In this document: positions 34,493 to 43,760 of the stretch, piece by piece
How positions within the stretch are numbered: the first letter of the stretch is position 1
How the letters are laid out: every line of letters starts with the position of its first letter
NCBI RefSeq assembly: GCF_007858365.1
Contig: NZ_VFIO01000001.1
Location: 992,001-1,056,000, forward strand
DNA length: 64,000 nucleotides
Direction of reading: 5' to 3'
From: Pseudomonas saxonica
GTDB taxonomy: Bacteria > Pseudomonadota > Gammaproteobacteria > Pseudomonadales > Pseudomonadaceae
Notes under the pieces: generated by a model
Told to the model about the DNA's origin: nothing
Databases searched by the model: none
The model's input: the letters and a program-made list of their open reading frames with translations, nothing else
Made by a program: the position numbers and the translations under genes

Positions 34493-34512
34493 AATGTTAT
34501 ATTGTAACTATT
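34493..34512. promoter_or_regulatory. Zur-box-like palindrome before the TonB receptor gene
   Basis: AATGTTATATTGTAACTATT matches the gamma-proteobacterial Zur core GTTATA-N-TATAAC (34496-34508) with one mismatch, and its flanks are also partly conserved. It lies 38 bases upstream of the receptor start, where bound zinc-loaded Zur would block transcription. Confidence 0.65.
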
Positions 34513-34549
34513 GTTTGCGACTTTATCTCTCCTTGCCAAGGAATCTGCA

Positions 34550-36580
34550 ATGCCCTGCCCCGCTCTATCTCGACGCCCCCTGCGCTTGACACCCATTGCC
34601 ACGGCTTTACTGTTCGCCTCCCCTGTCTTCGCCCTCGAACTGCAACCCCAAGTCATCACCGGCAATCCGTTAGGCAACAGCCAGCTGGCCTCGCCCACAA
34701 CGGTTCTGGAAGGCGACGATCTGCTCCTGCAACAACAGGGCAGTTTGGGTGAAACGCTGAAAAACCAGCCCGGCGTGTCGTCATCCTACTTCGGCCCCGG
34801 AGCCAGCAGACCCATCATTCGCGGACTTGATGGCGACCGTATTCGTATATTGCGCAACGGTGTTGGTGCGCTTGATGCGTCATCCCTGTCTTACGACCAC
34901 GCGGTTCCACTCGACCCGGTCAATGTTGAACGCATCGAAATCGTGCGCGGGCCAGCGGCCCTGCTGTATGGCGGCAATGCTATTGGAGGAGTGGTCAATA
35001 CATTCGACAACCGCATCCCTACGCAAGCGATCGAAGGTATTCATGGCGCGGGGGAACTGCGTTATGGCGGCGCGGACACCACACGCAGCAGCGCTGGGAA
35101 ACTGGAAGCCGGTAATGGGACTTTTGCCCTGCACCTGGATGCCAACGCCCGAGAATTCAACGACCTTAAAATTCCCGGCTATGCCCGCGATCGACATGCA
35201 CCGCAAAGTGAAGACGGGAACGAAAAGAAAGGCCGTTTAGGCAATAGTAATGGTCGCCAGGATGGCGGTTCAGTCGGTGGTTCCTATACCTGGGACGACG
35301 GTTATGCTGGCCTTTCCTACAGCAATTACGACGCGAACTACGGCTCGCCAGCGGAGCAGGATGTACGCATCCGCATGAAGCAGGATCACTACGCTTTCGC
35401 GTCTGAAATTCGCAACCTGCAGGGCCCCTTCAGCTCAGTGAAAATCGACGCTGGCTACACCGACTATGAACACCGCGAAATTGAAGGTGGTGAAGTGGGC
35501 ACCACCTTCAAGAACAAGGGTTATGAAGGCCGTGTCGAGGCCCGTCACGTTCCCCTTGGCCCACTCAATGGGGTCATTGGTGCGCAGGTAAACCGCAATG
35601 AATTCTCGGCCTTGGGCGAGGAAGCCTTCGTACCGCAGACCGATACCAACAGCGGTGCTTTGTTTATTCTGGAAGAGGTGCAAGCCTACGAACAGCTCAA
35701 GCTTAGCCTTGGCGGGCGACTTGAGCACACCGTGGTGGACCCGCATGCCCAGGGCAATGAGCGCTTTGCCGCTGCCGAGCGCTCCAAAAGCTTCACCGCA
35801 GGCAGCCTGTCATCGGGCGCCGTGCTCACCCTGACACCGATCTGGTCGCTGGCCGCGACGCTGGGTTATACCGAACGGGCACCAACCTTCTACGAGCTTT
35901 ATGCCAATGGCGCTCATGTTGCCACCGGCACCTACGAGGTGGGTAACGCCAACTTGTCCAAAGAAAAAGCCGTCTCCAGCGACCTGGCGTTACGCTTCGA
36001 CAACGGTACACATAAAGGCAGCGTTGGCGTTTTTTACAGCCATTTCTCCAATTACATCGGTCTTCTGGGCACGGGCCGTACACTCAATGATGAAGGCGAA
36101 GCTGACGCAGACGGCATTCCTGAATACACCTATTCCGGGGTTCGGGCACGCTTCACCGGCTTCGAGGCCAAGGACCACTGGACACTGGGTGAAAGTGCCT
36201 ACGGAAAATTTGCACTGGAGCTCTCCGGTGATTACACACGCGCCACTAACCTCGACTCAGGCGAACCCTTGCCGCGAATCGCTCCCCTGCGATTGAACAG
36301 TGGTCTGCTGTGGGAATCTGATCGCTGGCAAGCGCGAGTCGACGTGCAGCACGCCAGCAATCAAGGCCGCGTTCCGGACAATGAGTCAGGCACCAACGGC
36401 TACACCACCGTGGGGGCCAGCGCGGGCTATCACTTCGATGTCGGCAGCAGTCAATGGCTGGCTTTCGTCAAAGGAGACAATTTGACCAACCAGACCGTAC
36501 GTTATGCGAGTTCAATTTTAAGAAATATTGCCCCCGCTCCCGGCCGCGGTATCGAGCTCGGACTACGAACCACCTTCTAG
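34550..36580 (+). CDS. znuD: TonB-dependent outer-membrane receptor, ZnuD-like (zinc)
   Basis: This receptor has 676 residues. A signal peptide ends FASPVFA (about 28). The plug domain has GSLGETLKNQPGVSSSYFGPGASRPIIRGLDGDRI and VERIEIVRGPAALLYGG; a 22-strand barrel follows and ends in Phe (GLRTTF). The sequence resembles ZnuD-type receptors, and the Zur-like box just upstream supports zinc as the substrate; the symbol is inferred on that basis. ATG 34550 has AAGGAA before it. An earlier in-frame TTG (34511) overlaps the box and would disrupt the signal peptide. Confidence 0.82.
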   Translation: MPCPALSRRPLRLTPIATALLFASPVFALELQPQVITGNPLGNSQLASPTTVLEGDDLLLQQQGSLGETLKNQPGVSSSYFGPGASRPIIRGLDGDRIRILRNGVGALDASSLSYDHAVPLDPVNVERIEIVRGPAALLYGGNAIGGVVNTFDNRIPTQAIEGIHGAGELRYGGADTTRSSAGKLEAGNGTFALHLDANAREFNDLKIPGYARDRHAPQSEDGNEKKGRLGNSNGRQDGGSVGGSYTWDDGYAGLSYSNYDANYGSPAEQDVRIRMKQDHYAFASEIRNLQGPFSSVKIDAGYTDYEHREIEGGEVGTTFKNKGYEGRVEARHVPLGPLNGVIGAQVNRNEFSALGEEAFVPQTDTNSGALFILEEVQAYEQLKLSLGGRLEHTVVDPHAQGNERFAAAERSKSFTAGSLSSGAVLTLTPIWSLAATLGYTERAPTFYELYANGAHVATGTYEVGNANLSKEKAVSSDLALRFDNGTHKGSVGVFYSHFSNYIGLLGTGRTLNDEGEADADGIPEYTYSGVRARFTGFEAKDHWTLGESAYGKFALELSGDYTRATNLDSGEPLPRIAPLRLNSGLLWESDRWQARVDVQHASNQGRVPDNESGTNGYTTVGASAGYHFDVGSSQWLAFVKGDNLTNQTVRYASSILRNIAPAPGRGIELGLRTTF

Positions 36581-37270
36581 GCTGGACGCCTTTAAAATCA
36601 TGGCCTCCAACCAACAGGGGGTGCGACATAAAAGCCCTGAGACGAACCGCCGCAGCACACTGTTACCGATTCAGAAATGATCCATGTCATTTAAAGTGCT
36701 GTTTCAAAATGTTTTGGGGCTTTATCATTCGCACATAAAGGGTTGAAACGATTCAGTTTATCCCGATCGACGCAAAGTTAGCGCTACCTCTGGCAGCCCT
36801 ACTCACGCCAAGAAAAATCTAAAGACTCAATTTTTGACATGCCCACTTTCGTGATTCCGCACCCATTCAACGCAAGCCGCGCATATGCCGCAGCGAAGCA
36901 GCTTGAAGGTGTGCGGCCGGCAAAAAAAAATGGTTCGCAGCGCGAATATCAGCCGGGTAGCAACTACAGTCACGTCATAGCGTTAAACATCGTTGCACGC
37001 GGTGAGGCCTGCGCCTTCAACCCATTCAACACGTCAACCTGCATGCCCACCTCCGCGCTCGGAGTACAGCGCACTGTTGTACAGCGAGATCGCTGTCAGG
37101 GACTGGCTGCCCACTGAGTGACGCACCGACTGGTCGCCTGACCAACGGACTACAACGGCAACCTTGAAGGTTGTCACCAAGAACCTATTTAGTTGATTCA
37201 TTCCCGCATCGATACGTGTCCACAAGACGTGTAACGACAGGGTATCTATAACGTAACGGAGAACCACACT
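36581..37270. other. 690-base gap between receptor and glucose dehydrogenase genes
   Basis: No convincing gene is present. A 92-codon plus-strand frame at 36839-37117 lacks a ribosome site and looks like random sequence. CAACCTT-G-AAGGTTG (37159-37173) is a short palindrome about 100 bases before gcd and could be an operator. The gcd promoter must be in the last few hundred bases. The gap may be a relic of a lost gene. Confidence 0.5.
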
Positions 37271-39682
37271 ATGAGCACTGATAGTGCTTTCAGTCGAAGC
37301 CGCCTGCTACCGAGCCTGCTCGGTATCTTGCTGCTGCTTATGGGCCTGGCCATGTTGGTCGGGGGTATCAAACTGGTAACACTCGGCGGGTCTTGGTACT
37401 ACCTGCTGGCCGGTATCGGTTTTGGCTTATCAGGCGCATTGCTGATTGCCGGGCGCCGTGCGGCGCTGGGTCTGTATGCTCTGGTGCTGTTCGCCAGCAC
37501 TGTTTGGGCCTTGATGGAAGTGGGTCTGGACTGGTGGCAACTGGTGCCACGTCTGGCACTGTGGTTCGCCATCGGTATCGTCCTGCTGCTGCCTTGGTTT
37601 CGTCGTCCCGTGCTACGCGGCCAATCGGCCCCAATGGCCACTGGCGCACTGAGCGTTGCCGTTGTATTGGCAGGCGCAGCTGCACTGGCTAGCCAGTTCA
37701 CCAGCCCAGGCGAAATCAAAGGTCAACTGGACCGTGAAGCAGTACCAGGTGTGACCAATGCTGCACCAGAAATGCCTGAAGGCGACTGGCAGTCCTATGG
37801 CCGCACGGCTTTCGGTGATCGTTACTCGCCACTGAAACAAATCACTCCGGAAAATGCCCACAAGCTGGTTCCAGCCTGGACAATCCGTACCGGTGACATG
37901 CCAGGCGAAGGTGATCCGGGCGAAACAACTGCCGAGAACACTCCGCTGAAAGTGAACGGCATGCTCTATGTGTGTACACCACACAGTCAGGTACTGGCCC
38001 TTGACCCGGATACCGGCAAGGAAATCTGGCGCTACGACCCGAAGATCAGCACGCAAAATGCTGAAAACTTCAAAGGTTGGGCACACATGACCTGCCGCGG
38101 CGTGAGCTATCACGACGAAAACGCATACGCTAAAGCGAGCACCGACGAAAACGCTGCCGAGCCTGCTGCCTCCAGCAACTCGTGCCCACGTCGCCTGTTC
38201 TTGCCAACCGCTGACACCCGCCTGATCGCACTGAACGCCGACACCGGTAAAGTGTGTGAAGACTTCGGTGACAACGGCGCAATCGACCTGCGTCATAACG
38301 TCGGTGGCTTTGCACCGGGTGGCTACTACTCCACTTCGCCACCTGCCGTGACCAAAGATCTGGTTGTGGTTGGCGGTCACGTGACCGATAACATCTCCAC
38401 TGACGAGCCATCCGGTGTGATCCGTGCGTACGACGTACGTACCGGTAAACTGGTCTGGAACTGGGACAGCGGTAACCCTGAAGCCACCGCTCCGATTGCT
38501 GAAGGCGAAACCTACACCCGTAACTCGCCTAACATGTGGTCGATGTTCGCGGTCGACGAAGACCTTGGCATGCTGTACCTGCCAATGGGCAACCAGACCC
38601 CTGACCAATACGGCGGCGACCGTACCGAAGACTCCGAGCGTTATGCCGCAGGCATCACTGCTCTGGATATCAAAACCGGTAAAGTCCGCTGGTACCGTCC
38701 GCTTACTCACCATGACCTGTGGGACATGGACGTAGGTGGTCAACCAACGCTGATGAACCTGAAAACCGCTGAGGGTGAGAAACCGGCTCTGCTGGCGTCC
38801 ACCAAACAAGGCAGCATCTACGTACTGGACCGTCGCACGGGTGAGGACATTGTTCCAATCCACGAAGTGCCAGCTCCAGGCGGCGCTGTCGAAGGCGACC
38901 ACACTGCTCCTACTCAGCCTCGTTCAGAGCTGAACATGATTCCGCCGGTTCTGACCGAGCGTGACATGTGGGGCGTGACTCCATTTGACCAAATGCTGTG
39001 CCGGATCAACTTCAAATCCCTGCGTTACGACGGCATGTACACCCCGCCTTCGTTGCAAGGTTCGATTGTGTATCCAGGCAACTTCGGCGTGTTCGACTGG
39101 GGTGGTATCTCGGTTGACCCGGTACGTCAGATTGCTTTCCTGAACCCAAGCTACATGGCTTTCACCTCCAAACTGGTTCCTCAGGCGGATGTGGCAGCAA
39201 TGGGTCCACGTAAAGGCGAAACCTCGGGCGTTCAACCGAACAAAGGCGCTCCATACGGCGTGATTCTGGAGCCTCTGTTGTCGCCACTCGGTCTGCCTTG
39301 CCAGGCACCGGCGTGGGGCTACGTTGCTGCGGTCGACCTGACCAACAACGAAGTGATCTGGAAACACAAAAACGGCACCGTGCGTGACAGCTCGCCGGTT
39401 CCAATCCCACTGGCTATGGGTGTTCCAAGCTTGGGCGGTACAGTGACCACTGCAGGGGGTGTTGCCTTCCTGAGCGGTACACTCGACCAATACCTGCGTG
39501 CTTACGATGTAAGCAACGGTAAGCTGTTGTGGGAAGGTCGTCTGCCTGCTGGCGGCCAGACCACTCCGATGACTTACACCGGCAAGGATGGCACCCAATA
39601 TGTGGTGGTCATGGCCGGCGGTCACGGCGGTCTGGGCACTAAAGCCGGTGACTACCTGGTGGCGTTTAAACTGGCTGAGTAA
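37271..39682 (+). CDS. gcd: Membrane-bound quinoprotein (PQQ) glucose dehydrogenase
   Basis: This protein of 803 residues oxidises glucose to gluconolactone in the periplasm and passes electrons to ubiquinone. Five membrane helices occupy residues 1-140; the periplasmic part is an eight-bladed PQQ propeller, with W-rich blade motifs such as GDWQSYGRTAFGDRYSPL and DPDTGKEIWRYDP. HHDLWDMDVGGQPTL and AMGVPSLGGTVTTAGG are typical of Gcd. Codon use looks strongly optimised compared with its neighbours, suggesting high expression. It is followed by a strong terminator and appears monocistronic. Confidence 0.95.
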   Translation: MSTDSAFSRSRLLPSLLGILLLLMGLAMLVGGIKLVTLGGSWYYLLAGIGFGLSGALLIAGRRAALGLYALVLFASTVWALMEVGLDWWQLVPRLALWFAIGIVLLLPWFRRPVLRGQSAPMATGALSVAVVLAGAAALASQFTSPGEIKGQLDREAVPGVTNAAPEMPEGDWQSYGRTAFGDRYSPLKQITPENAHKLVPAWTIRTGDMPGEGDPGETTAENTPLKVNGMLYVCTPHSQVLALDPDTGKEIWRYDPKISTQNAENFKGWAHMTCRGVSYHDENAYAKASTDENAAEPAASSNSCPRRLFLPTADTRLIALNADTGKVCEDFGDNGAIDLRHNVGGFAPGGYYSTSPPAVTKDLVVVGGHVTDNISTDEPSGVIRAYDVRTGKLVWNWDSGNPEATAPIAEGETYTRNSPNMWSMFAVDEDLGMLYLPMGNQTPDQYGGDRTEDSERYAAGITALDIKTGKVRWYRPLTHHDLWDMDVGGQPTLMNLKTAEGEKPALLASTKQGSIYVLDRRTGEDIVPIHEVPAPGGAVEGDHTAPTQPRSELNMIPPVLTERDMWGVTPFDQMLCRINFKSLRYDGMYTPPSLQGSIVYPGNFGVFDWGGISVDPVRQIAFLNPSYMAFTSKLVPQADVAAMGPRKGETSGVQPNKGAPYGVILEPLLSPLGLPCQAPAWGYVAAVDLTNNEVIWKHKNGTVRDSSPVPIPLAMGVPSLGGTVTTAGGVAFLSGTLDQYLRAYDVSNGKLLWEGRLPAGGQTTPMTYTGKDGTQYVVVMAGGHGGLGTKAGDYLVAFKLAE

Positions 39683-39704
39683 GTAATACAGCTGGTTGTT
39701 GAAG

Positions 39705-39735
39705 AAGCGGCTATCGAGAGATAGCCGCTTTTTTT
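39705..39735 (+). terminator. Intrinsic terminator of gcd
   Basis: AAGCGGCTATC (39705-39715) pairs with GATAGCCGCTT (39720-39730) around GAGA, and the hairpin runs into a T tract. It lies 22 bases after the stop. Confidence 0.92.
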
Positions 39736-40055
39736 ATGGCCGCTGTTTTATACGCTGACCGTTGTAAATAATCGCCCTCAACGTGGTCATCCCCGCCTCA
39801 AAGCAAAGCAAGGCTGTGCTGCCACTCAACGCCCCGGCCTCCACCTGCAGCCCCAGACTGTGGCTCAAGCGCACACCCGCTTGGCATTTCAAGGGCATTT
39901 AGGCTCTGCAAACGACCCTGACCGTCTACAGTCCTTAGGTTCCAATCAACCCAGCGCCGAGGACTGCACGTGATGCGACATGAAAATCGCTTCACCATTG
40001 AAACGACTGCCACTGCGCCCCATCTAAGACTCATACTCAATTGCGCAGGTGCCCC
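39736..40055. other. Intergenic region upstream of the second lon gene
   Basis: No gene is supported. It should contain the lon promoter. TTGGCATTTCAAGGGCAT near 39881 has the GG/GC spacing of a sigma-54 promoter but a poor -12 element. A minus-strand frame at 39798-40070 looks fortuitous. Confidence 0.45.
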
Positions 40056-42491
40056 ATGAGCGACCAGCAAAAATTTTCAGAAGACACGGTAGAAGCCTCT
40101 GATGTAGAACACACCGAGCCCGAACATTCCATACACACGGGTGGCACCGAATTGGCATTGCCAGGCCAGAATCTGCCTGACAAGGTTTACATCATCCCGA
40201 TTCACAACCGCCCATTCTTCCCGGCTCAAGTCTTGCCGGTCATCGTCAATGAAGAACCTTGGGCCGAAACCCTCGAATTGGTCAGCAAGTCGCCGCATCA
40301 CTCTTTGGCGCTGTTTTTTGTCGACACGCCCCCCGATGACACTCGTCATTTCGACACCGACAGTCTTCCGGAATACGGCACGCTGGTGAAGGTGCATCAC
40401 GCCAGCCGCGAAAACGGCAAGTTACAGTTCGTCGCGCAAGGCCTGACCCGCGTACGCATCAGCATGTGGCTCAAACATCACCGTCCGCCGTATCTGGTGG
40501 AGGTTGAGTACCCGCAAGAAAACAAAGCCCCTACCGATGAGGTGAAGGCTTACGGCATGGCCTTGATCAATGCGATCAAAGAGCTGCTACCGCTTAATCC
40601 GTTGTACAGCGAAGAGCTGAAAAACTACCTCAACCGCTTCAGTCCCAACGACCCTTCGCCGCTCACTGACTTTGCCGCAGCCCTGACCTCGGCCACCGGC
40701 AACGAGCTGCAAGAAGTGCTCGATTGCGTGCCGATCCTCAAGCGCATGGAAAAAGTTCTGCCCATGCTGCGCAAAGAAGTTGAAGTCGTACGTCTGCAAA
40801 AAGAGATTTCAGCAGAGGTGAACCTCAAGATTGGCGAGCATCAGCGCGAGTTTTTCCTCAAGGAACAACTCAAGGTGATCCAGCAAGAGCTGGGCCTGAC
40901 CAAAGATGATCGCAGCGCGGATATCGAACAATTCAAGCAACGTCTTGAAGGTAAAACCCTGACGGCGCAAGCGCAAAAACGTATCGATGAAGAACTCAAC
41001 AAACTGTCGATTCTGGAAACCGGCTCCCCCGAATACGCTGTGACCCGCAACTATCTGGACTGGGCCACGGCGCTGCCGTGGGGGGTCTATGGCCAGGACA
41101 AGCTCGACCTCAAACACGCCCGCAAAGTACTCGATGCCCATCATGCCGGGCTCGATGACATTAAAAACCGCATTATCGAATTTCTCGCCGTGGGCGCTTA
41201 CAAAGGCTCTATCAGCGGGTCTATCGTCTTGCTGGTGGGACCGCCAGGCGTGGGCAAAACCAGCGTCGGCAAGTCGATTGCGGAGTCTCTGGGCCGTCCG
41301 TTCTACCGCTTCAGCCTGGGCGGCATGCGCGATGAAGCCGAGATCAAGGGTCACCGGCGTACCTACATCGGCGCCCAACCCGGCAAGCTGGTGCAGGCGC
41401 TCAAAGATGTCGAAGTGATGAACCCGGTGATCATGCTCGATGAAATCGACAAAATGGGCCAGAGCTTCCAGGGCGACCCGGCTTCTGCATTGCTGGAAAC
41501 CCTGGATCCTGAGCAAAACGTCGAGTTCCTCGACCACTACCTCGATTTGCGTCTAGACCTGTCCAAAGTGCTGTTCGTGTGCACCGCCAACACCCTGGAC
41601 TCCATCCCCGGCCCCCTGCTGGACCGCATGGAAGTCATTCGTCTCTCCGGTTACATCACCGAAGAGAAAATCGCGATTGCCAAACGCCATTTGTGGCCAA
41701 AGCAGCTGGAAAAAGCCGGCGTTTCGAAAAACAGCCTGAGCATCAGCGACAGCGCCCTGCGCCATGTCATCGACGGGTATGCCCGTGAGGCCGGGGTACG
41801 CCAGTTGGAAAAACAACTGGGCAAACTGGTGCGCAAAGCAGTCATCGAACTCCTCGAAGACCCTAAGGCGGTGATCAAGATAGGCCCCAAAGACCTCGAA
41901 GCCTCTCTGGGAACACCGATATTTCGAAACGAGCAGGTGATCAGCGGCACCGGTGTGATTACCGGCCTGGCATGGACCAGCATGGGAGGCGCCACGCTAC
42001 CGATTGAAGCGACACGTATTCATACCCTGAATCGCGGTTTCAAATTGACCGGTCAATTGGGCGATGTGATGAAAGAGTCTGCCGAAATCGCCTACAGCTA
42101 CGTCAGCGCCAACCTTCAGCAGTTTGGCGGCGACCCACGGTTCTTCGACGAAGCCTTTGTGCATTTGCACGTGCCTGAAGGTGCAACGCCCAAAGACGGC
42201 CCGAGTGCGGGTGTGACCATGGCCAGCGCCTTGTTGTCATTGGCGCGTAATCAGCCACCGAAAAAAGGCATCGCCATGACCGGTGAACTGACGCTCACCG
42301 GGCATGTTCTGCCCATTGGTGGTGTGCGCGAAAAGGTGATTGCTGCACGACGGCAAAAAATTCACGAACTGATTCTTCCTGAACCCAACAAAGGGCACTT
42401 TGATGAGTTGCCTGACTACTTGAAAGAGGGGATCACCGTGCACTTTGCCAAACACTTCAGCGACGTGGCCAAAGTATTGTTTCAACGCTAG
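40056..42491 (+). CDS. lon: ATP-dependent Lon-type protease (second Lon, AsrA-like)
   Basis: This cytosolic AAA+ serine protease has 811 residues. The N-terminal substrate domain begins after a 30-residue acidic leader (EDTVEASDVEHTEPEHS). Walker A is GPPGVGKT (395-402); Walker B is VIMLDEIDK. The proteolytic dyad is S717 (DGPSAGVTM) and K760 (GGVREKV), with the 43-residue spacing of E. coli Lon. It resembles the second Lon of P. aeruginosa (PA0779/AsrA type) rather than the clpX-linked one, since clpX and hupB are absent. ATG 40056 has AGGTG before it. Confidence 0.9.
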   Translation: MSDQQKFSEDTVEASDVEHTEPEHSIHTGGTELALPGQNLPDKVYIIPIHNRPFFPAQVLPVIVNEEPWAETLELVSKSPHHSLALFFVDTPPDDTRHFDTDSLPEYGTLVKVHHASRENGKLQFVAQGLTRVRISMWLKHHRPPYLVEVEYPQENKAPTDEVKAYGMALINAIKELLPLNPLYSEELKNYLNRFSPNDPSPLTDFAAALTSATGNELQEVLDCVPILKRMEKVLPMLRKEVEVVRLQKEISAEVNLKIGEHQREFFLKEQLKVIQQELGLTKDDRSADIEQFKQRLEGKTLTAQAQKRIDEELNKLSILETGSPEYAVTRNYLDWATALPWGVYGQDKLDLKHARKVLDAHHAGLDDIKNRIIEFLAVGAYKGSISGSIVLLVGPPGVGKTSVGKSIAESLGRPFYRFSLGGMRDEAEIKGHRRTYIGAQPGKLVQALKDVEVMNPVIMLDEIDKMGQSFQGDPASALLETLDPEQNVEFLDHYLDLRLDLSKVLFVCTANTLDSIPGPLLDRMEVIRLSGYITEEKIAIAKRHLWPKQLEKAGVSKNSLSISDSALRHVIDGYAREAGVRQLEKQLGKLVRKAVIELLEDPKAVIKIGPKDLEASLGTPIFRNEQVISGTGVITGLAWTSMGGATLPIEATRIHTLNRGFKLTGQLGDVMKESAEIAYSYVSANLQQFGGDPRFFDEAFVHLHVPEGATPKDGPSAGVTMASALLSLARNQPPKKGIAMTGELTLTGHVLPIGGVREKVIAARRQKIHELILPEPNKGHFDELPDYLKEGITVHFAKHFSDVAKVLFQR

Positions 42492-42588
42492 TGAGTTGAT
42501 TCCGTGAGCAGGGCCAGGCGATTGTGCGCTGGCCCGCAGTCTCATTCCTGTATTCCACGGCATGGCTTGGCACACTCACTGTTATTTC

Positions 42589-42599
42589 TGACAGTAGAC
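42589..42599 (+). promoter_or_regulatory. Upstream motif shared by two paralogous genes (copy 1)
   Basis: TGACAGTAGAC lies 66 bases before the start at 42665. The identical 11-mer lies about 60 bases before the paralogue at 43761. GTTAT precedes both copies within a few bases. It may be a shared promoter or regulator site. Confidence 0.4.
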
Positions 42600-42664
42600 A
42601 GCCATTCAGGTCTCGACGTAAAAATGCGACCCATAGCCCACATGGATTACGTCGGGAAACCAAG

Positions 42665-43165
42665 ATGCCACTTCATCATCCTGCACATCAAAACCCAGAT
42701 GTTTTTTGGCCGGCATTATTCGACCAAGCCGTGTTCAATCCCAAAACGCGAGGCGAACTCAAGGCTGAGATACTGGACCGACGACCGTTCACGGCCCAGG
42801 AGATGACCTTTGCCAGTAGCCACAAGAAAATTGTGATTACCGCTGAGTTCGACGACTTCGGATCAAAGCACTATCGAGCCATCACGCTCACTCTGGACGT
42901 CAATATCCAGTCCGGCATTTACCTTTTCAAAAAAGGTGAAGCGGGCCCCGTGTGGGGGATGACGTATTTAGAATGTGCGGAAGTGAATGGCATAGAGGTT
43001 TATCACTTGAACGAGGCGGCCGTCGGTACATTGCACCTCAGTGTTGTCGAGAGTTGTTACAGCGCTCGACTCTTCACCCTTGAATGCCTTGACCATAACG
43101 ATGAAACATTAGAAATGTGCGGCGATTTCAAAATCAGCCCACCCCATGCTTCCTTCAAATATTGA
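42665..43165 (+). CDS. Uncharacterised protein, paralogue of 43761-44258
   Basis: This protein has 166 residues and no signal peptide. I recognise no named family. It aligns over about 125 residues with the product of 43761-44258: both share F-A-x-E/D-I/M followed by A/G-S, FGS-x-x-YR-x-I, SG-x-Y-x-F, Y-x-E-x-A then G-x-EVY, and GTL-x-L-x-V. The pattern of short strands suggests a small beta-sandwich. It has four Cys, some possibly paired. ATG 42665 with GGGAAA upstream was chosen; an in-frame ATG at 42524 would add 47 unrelated-looking residues. A protease-inhibitor gene separates the two paralogues. Confidence 0.72.
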   Translation: MPLHHPAHQNPDVFWPALFDQAVFNPKTRGELKAEILDRRPFTAQEMTFASSHKKIVITAEFDDFGSKHYRAITLTLDVNIQSGIYLFKKGEAGPVWGMTYLECAEVNGIEVYHLNEAAVGTLHLSVVESCYSARLFTLECLDHNDETLEMCGDFKISPPHASFKY

Positions 43166-43254
43166 TACTGAACTCCAGCACCGGCCAACGAAAATGGCGC
43201 AGCACACTTGATGGGGTATGCTGCGCCATTGTTTTTGTCTGACTGGAGCTTTGA

Positions 43255-43647
43255 ATGTCCCTCACTCGCTTAATGACTGCGCTCAGCCTCGGCCTGCTGA
43301 CTGCCTGTGCACACTCGCCTGTCGACAACATTAATGTTGAAGAGCAAAGCGACTGCCCGTTGCAACTCCACGTCGGGCAACCTCTCACGGTGTCTTTGCC
43401 AAGCAACCCTACAACAGGTTATCGCTGGGCCATTCAGGACTCAGCCGGGGGCGTATTACGCAGTCTCAGCCCGGAGGTCTACACCAGTGCCGAGAATGGG
43501 CAAGTGCTGGGCAGCGGCGGGCAATCTACCTGGCGCTTTCAGGCCATTGCTGCGGGCAACGGACGCTTGCGGCTGACCTATCAACAACCGTGGGAACCCG
43601 AAGCCGAACCGGCGCAAACCTTTGACTGCGCGATCACGGTGAACTGA
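43255..43647 (+). CDS. Chagasin-type (MEROPS I42) cysteine peptidase inhibitor lipoprotein
   Basis: This protein of 130 residues carries a lipoprotein signal (lipobox LLTAC, lipidated Cys at about 18). The mature domain has the chagasin inhibitory loops: NPTTGYRW (BC loop), GSGGQSTWRF (DE loop) and a QQPWE segment (FG loop, usually RPW). Family members block papain-like cysteine proteases. Placement in the outer or inner membrane envelope suggests protection against foreign or own proteases. It lies between two paralogous genes of unknown function on the same strand. Confidence 0.85.
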   Translation: MSLTRLMTALSLGLLTACAHSPVDNINVEEQSDCPLQLHVGQPLTVSLPSNPTTGYRWAIQDSAGGVLRSLSPEVYTSAENGQVLGSGGQSTWRFQAIAAGNGRLRLTYQQPWEPEAEPAQTFDCAITVN

Positions 43648-43690
43648 GAGACCCCGACTGACCCTCGCAACACAGACCTACTGGCAGTTA

Positions 43691-43701
43691 TGACAGTAGA
43701 C
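43691..43701 (+). promoter_or_regulatory. Upstream motif shared by two paralogous genes (copy 2)
   Basis: TGACAGTAGAC lies 60 bases before the start at 43761 and is identical to 42589-42599. Position relative to the start codon is almost the same in both genes. Confidence 0.4.
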
Positions 43702-43760
43702 GTCGTGTGACATCCGCTCATGATGCCTTCTCGTCATTATTAAACTGAGAGGGTTCAATC

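Noticed and set aside
36839..37117. 92-codon frame in the gap before gcd
   Set aside because: No ribosome site, no recognisable motif, and composition like random sequence.
37613..38902. Open minus-strand frame of about 430 codons opposite gcd
   Set aside because: Shadow of a codon-optimised gene; the translation is biased to His/Val/Phe, with no domain.
39881..39899. Sigma-54-like sequence upstream of lon
   Set aside because: GG/GC spacing fits, but the -12 element reads GGGC instead of TTGC, and no activator sites are near.
39798..40070. 90-codon minus-strand frame between gcd and lon
   Set aside because: It runs into the lon start region on the other strand, and lacks a ribosome site and protein-like pattern.
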